Origin: an uncultured Lachnospiraceae bacterium
GTDB taxonomy: Bacteria; Bacillota; Clostridia; Lachnospirales; Lachnospiraceae
Assembly (NCBI GenBank): GCA_910585465.1
Contig: CAJUEW010000003.1
Span: forward strand, 124,001 to 188,000
Direction of reading: 5' to 3'
DNA length: 64,000 bases
The position numbers and the translations under genes were made by a program. Shown here in pieces: positions 61,153 through 64,000 of the stretch; the stretch's first letter is position 1; every line of letters begins with the position of its first letter. Below the pieces are notes generated by a model that was not told the origin of the DNA, did not search any database, and saw nothing but the letters and a program-made list of their open reading frames with translations.

Positions 61153-62955
61153 ATGAAGTATATATTATTTGGTGCAGGAAAATACGGAAAAAACACCTTA
61201 AATCTGCTTGGAAAAGAAAAAGTGGATTTTTTTATAGACAATGATCGGGCCAAATCAGGTACGGAAATAGATGGAGTGAAGGTATATCATATTGATGAAA
61301 AGAAGGATAAGCTTTCTGATAAAACAATTATTATTTCTGTATCAGAACAATACAAAGATCAGCTTGCGGAACAATTAGAGGATGAAAATATCAGAAACTA
61401 TGTATTTCTGGAGGAAATAAAGCCGGCGCTTATAAAAGAAAGAATGAATCGTCAGGGCAACAATCTGGATACATATAAGAGAGCGGCAGGCTGGATTTAC
61501 AGGAACACGGTAATGCATAAGGGCATTATCACTCATACAGGATTAAAGAAACCTTACCCGGAGGTAACAGGATATTATATCCCCACATTAATGCGGTGGG
61601 GACACCGTGATTTGGCCGTCTCCTATGCAAGATGGCTGTGCAGCATTCAAAAGGAGGACGGCTCCTGGTATGATACATGTGATGTAAGTCCGTACGTTTT
61701 TGACAGCGGGCAAATATTAAAGGGGCTGCTGGCAGTCAGAGATATTTATCCGGAGGCTGACGACAGTATAAGACGCGGCTGCGAATGGATTTTAAGCAAT
61801 ATGGAGGAATCTGGCAGGCTCACCACTCCGGATATAAGGGGATGGGGGGGCGGAAAAGAATGCTCTGAATTGATACATCTCTACTGTCTGTCTCCGCTGA
61901 TTGAGGCGGGAAAGCTGTTTGGCATAAAAAGGTATACGGCATGTGCGGAAAAAATTCTTTGTTATTATAAAGATAACCACAGAGAAGAAATCATGAATTT
62001 TGGCCTGCTGTCACACTTTTATGCTTATATTATGGAAGCGCTGGTGGATTTGGGCGAACTGGAAATGGCAGAAGAGGCCATGGCAAATATTGCAGAGCTT
62101 CAAAATGAAGAAGGTGCGGTTCCGGCATACAAGGATGTACACTGGGTATGCTCTACCGGTTTATTTCAGCTTGCTGTGGTTTGGTACCGGATGGGATGTA
62201 TTGAGAATGGAAACAGAGCATTTGCATATGCCTGCAGATTACAGAATTCAAGCGGCGGATGGTATGGAAGCTATCTTACAGAATATGTGGAAGGAGAAAC
62301 AAACGATTATTTTCCGATAGATGAGATAAGCTGGGCGGTAAAGTATTTTCTGGATGCTTTATATTATAAAAATCTTGCAGAGTTTAATTTTTGTGCGGAC
62401 TCCTTTCTTCCTGAAATTAATAAAGAGGACGGAAGGTATCAGACAGTAAAAAATGAAATTTTCAATGAAGGAGAAAAGAAGGGATTAAAGATCTGTGATG
62501 TAGGGTGCGGCAAGGGCAGGTATCTGAACAAGCTTCTGACAGATGCTCCCCGGAACTCTTATTATGGAGTTGATTTGTCAGAAAGCGTGCTGAAGTATGT
62601 AACGGATCAGCGAATAGAGAAAAAGCAGGGAAGTCTTACAAAGATCCCTTATCCGGACAATTTCTTTGACGTGGTATACACCTGTGAGGCGCTGGAGCAT
62701 GCAGTCGATATTAAGAGCGCGGTCGGAGAGATGGCCAGAGTGACCAGGCCCGGAGGGAAAATAATTGTGATAGACAAAAACAAAGAAGCGCTGGGCAGAC
62801 TTGTCATATCAGATTGGGAAGAATGGTTTGATTTAAAGGAGCTGGAAGGGCTTATGAAGGAATTCTGTTCTGAAACGGATACGGTGCGGGATATTCCCTA
62901 TGAAGGCAAATCAGATGATAATCTTTTTGCCGCATGGACAGGAAGGGTGAGATAA
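61153..62955 (+). CDS. Three-domain protein: Rossmann-like + alpha/alpha-toroid + methyltransferase
   Basis: Residues 1-95 are the small Rossmann-like domain (ILFGAGKYGKNTLNLLGKE, VDFFIDNDRAKSG). Residues 105-415 form an alpha/alpha-toroid-like repeat domain (YARWLCSIQKEDGSWYDT, LQNSSGGWYGSYL). Residues 430-600 are a class I methyltransferase (ICDVGCGKGRYLNKLL, YTCEALEHAVD). The middle repeats resemble glycan- or terpene-processing toroids, such as lyases. The protein probably binds and methylates a glycan chain. Confidence 0.75.
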   Translation: MKYILFGAGKYGKNTLNLLGKEKVDFFIDNDRAKSGTEIDGVKVYHIDEKKDKLSDKTIIISVSEQYKDQLAEQLEDENIRNYVFLEEIKPALIKERMNRQGNNLDTYKRAAGWIYRNTVMHKGIITHTGLKKPYPEVTGYYIPTLMRWGHRDLAVSYARWLCSIQKEDGSWYDTCDVSPYVFDSGQILKGLLAVRDIYPEADDSIRRGCEWILSNMEESGRLTTPDIRGWGGGKECSELIHLYCLSPLIEAGKLFGIKRYTACAEKILCYYKDNHREEIMNFGLLSHFYAYIMEALVDLGELEMAEEAMANIAELQNEEGAVPAYKDVHWVCSTGLFQLAVVWYRMGCIENGNRAFAYACRLQNSSGGWYGSYLTEYVEGETNDYFPIDEISWAVKYFLDALYYKNLAEFNFCADSFLPEINKEDGRYQTVKNEIFNEGEKKGLKICDVGCGKGRYLNKLLTDAPRNSYYGVDLSESVLKYVTDQRIEKKQGSLTKIPYPDNFFDVVYTCEALEHAVDIKSAVGEMARVTRPGGKIIVIDKNKEALGRLVISDWEEWFDLKELEGLMKEFCSETDTVRDIPYEGKSDDNLFAAWTGRVR

Positions 62956-62958
62956 GTA

Positions 62959-64000
62959 ATGAAGCCAAATCCGAAAATATCGATTGTATTGCCGGTTTAT
63001 AACGGAAGGAAATATATAAAAGAATCCATAGACAGTATTGTAAACCAGAGCTTTACGGATTGGGAATTAATAGCAGTGGATGACGGTTCTGTGGATGGGA
63101 CAGCCGAAATTTTATCAGAATATGTTTCCGGAGACGACAGGATTTCCGTAATATATAATCCGGTTAACCAGAAGCTGCCGAAATCCCTGAATATCGGTTT
63201 TTCCAGGGCAAAGGGCGCGTATCTGACATGGACATCTGACGACAACCGGTATCTGCCGGACGCGCTGGAAACTATGGCACAATATCTGGATAAAAACACG
63301 GACGCAGCGATTGTACGGAGCGATTATTATTTTATCAATGAATCCGGGGAACGCTTTGGGGAATCCAACAGTTATTCGGATTTTGATATGTACAGATGGA
63401 ACTGCTTCGGCGCCTGTTTTCTTTACCGCAGAAAGGTTTTGGAGACTGTGGGAGGATATGATCCCGATGCCTTTGGAGTGGAGGACTATGATTACTGGCT
63501 GCGGGTTCTGGAGCAGTTCGGGACGATTCATTCCATCGGAAAAAAGCTCTATGAATACCGGAGGCATGATGAAAGTCTGTCAGTCACAAAGCGGGATATG
63601 GTGCTGCGCGGGCTTTCAGAGCTTCGGGAACGGCATCAGAAAAAGATTTTTCATATGATGAAAGAGCATAAAGAAGAGCTTTGCAGAATGTATTATGAAT
63701 TGCTGCCGTCAGGAGCGCTCAGCGAAGCTTTTAAAAATCAATTCAGAAGCGCGGTTCCGGAACTAAAAGGGGATCTGGGTTTTACTTCCAGAAGGCCTTT
63801 TATTGTTTTTGGCGCGGGGATATACGGGGGACGGGCAGAAAAGATTCTGAGCGGGACGGCTGTATATTTTGCGGACAATGACAGAACCAAGACAGGAAAG
63901 ATGAAATGCGGGAAAAAAATTCTGTCGTTTGAGGAAGCCATAGCATTGTCGGACAGGTATGATTTTTTTATAGCCATTGAAGAAAAATTTTTGTATGAAA
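62959..64000 (+). CDS. Family 2 glycosyltransferase with C-terminal Rossmann-like domain (runs off window)
   Basis: The open frame of 347 codons continues past the window. The N-terminal GT-A domain has ISIVLPVYNGRKYIKESIDS, AVDDGSVDGTAEIL and TSDDNRYLPDAL. A small Rossmann-like domain follows from about residue 277 (FIVFGAGIYGGRAEKIL, VYFADNDRTKTGKM). Start is ATG 62959, three bases after the previous stop. The polysaccharide operon evidently continues beyond the window. Confidence 0.88.
   Translation, partial: MKPNPKISIVLPVYNGRKYIKESIDSIVNQSFTDWELIAVDDGSVDGTAEILSEYVSGDDRISVIYNPVNQKLPKSLNIGFSRAKGAYLTWTSDDNRYLPDALETMAQYLDKNTDAAIVRSDYYFINESGERFGESNSYSDFDMYRWNCFGACFLYRRKVLETVGGYDPDAFGVEDYDYWLRVLEQFGTIHSIGKKLYEYRRHDESLSVTKRDMVLRGLSELRERHQKKIFHMMKEHKEELCRMYYELLPSGALSEAFKNQFRSAVPELKGDLGFTSRRPFIVFGAGIYGGRAEKILSGTAVYFADNDRTKTGKMKCGKKILSFEEAIALSDRYDFFIAIEEKFLYE

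Overview
The window looks like chromosome of a gut Lachnospiraceae (Clostridium cluster XIVa, Firmicutes). The evidence is the gene order gmk-rpoZ, era-yqzL-recO, a glycyl-tRNA synthetase of the single-chain type, a pyrophosphate-dependent phosphofructokinase next to pyruvate phosphate dikinase, strong AGGAGG ribosome sites, and moderate-to-low G+C. No rRNA, tRNA or CRISPR array was recognised.

Region 1 (1-13.8 kb) is core genome on the plus strand: gmk (5' truncated by the window), rpoZ, PTS enzyme I and HPr, a large M16C metallopeptidase, era, a short yqzL-like gene, recO, a lipoprotein, glyS, pfp and ppdK. HPr keeps His15 but has Arg where Firmicutes HPr carries the regulatory Ser46. pfp plus ppdK point to PPi-linked glycolysis.

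Region 2 (13.9-34.1 kb) is accessory and partly decaying. It holds a CD3324-family small regulator behind a structured leader with a 25-codon ORF, an Ntn-hydrolase and a Vat-like acetyltransferase, a Crp/Fnr regulator divergent from a shortened DMT transporter, AraC regulators, a HAD phosphatase, a cellobiose-type PTS operon with a 6-phospho-beta-glucosidase, and a MarR-MATE pair sharing a palindromic operator. The MATE gene is frameshifted in a G-run. A membrane acyltransferase-like gene is cut by an in-frame stop. Next come a GHKL histidine kinase and a redox trio (TlpA-like lipoprotein, 48-aa CXXC peptide, membrane 4Fe-4S protein). An ECF sigma/anti-sigma pair with a membrane protein lies on the minus strand.

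Region 3 (34.5-37.8 kb) is the most unusual part. A tyrosine recombinase gene sits between two perfect 25-bp inverted repeats (34507-34531 and 35938-35962), which looks like an invertible DNA segment. Inside it an outward promoter (TTGGCA, 18 bp, extended -10 TACAAT) now points at a TnpB-like gene starting just beyond the right repeat. In that protein the three RuvC catalytic acidic residues read Ser, Pro and Lys, while the zinc finger is intact, so it appears nuclease-dead, like the RNA-guided TnpB-derived repressors called TldR. A 361-nt gene-free stretch with several strong hairpins follows it and precedes the polysaccharide cluster.

Region 4 (37.8 kb to the end) is a long co-directional operon for a phosphorylated and probably phosphonate-decorated surface polysaccharide. 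It encodes a cytidylyltransferase-oxidoreductase fusion, LicD, several glycosyltransferases, a sulfatase-fold phosphotransferase, phosphonopyruvate decarboxylase, PEP mutase fused to a cytidylyltransferase, a CDP-glycerol-glycerophosphotransferase-like protein, a pyruvyl transferase, an FrhB-acyltransferase fusion and methyltransferases. A small Rossmann-like domain recurs in about seven of these proteins.

Working model (inference): recombinase-driven inversion switches transcription of the dead TnpB-like protein, its adjacent structured RNA and possibly the whole polysaccharide operon. The TnpB-like protein then occupies the place that dedicated transcription regulators hold in phase-variable capsule operons of Bacteroides, and could be an RNA-guided regulator of this or other surface loci.
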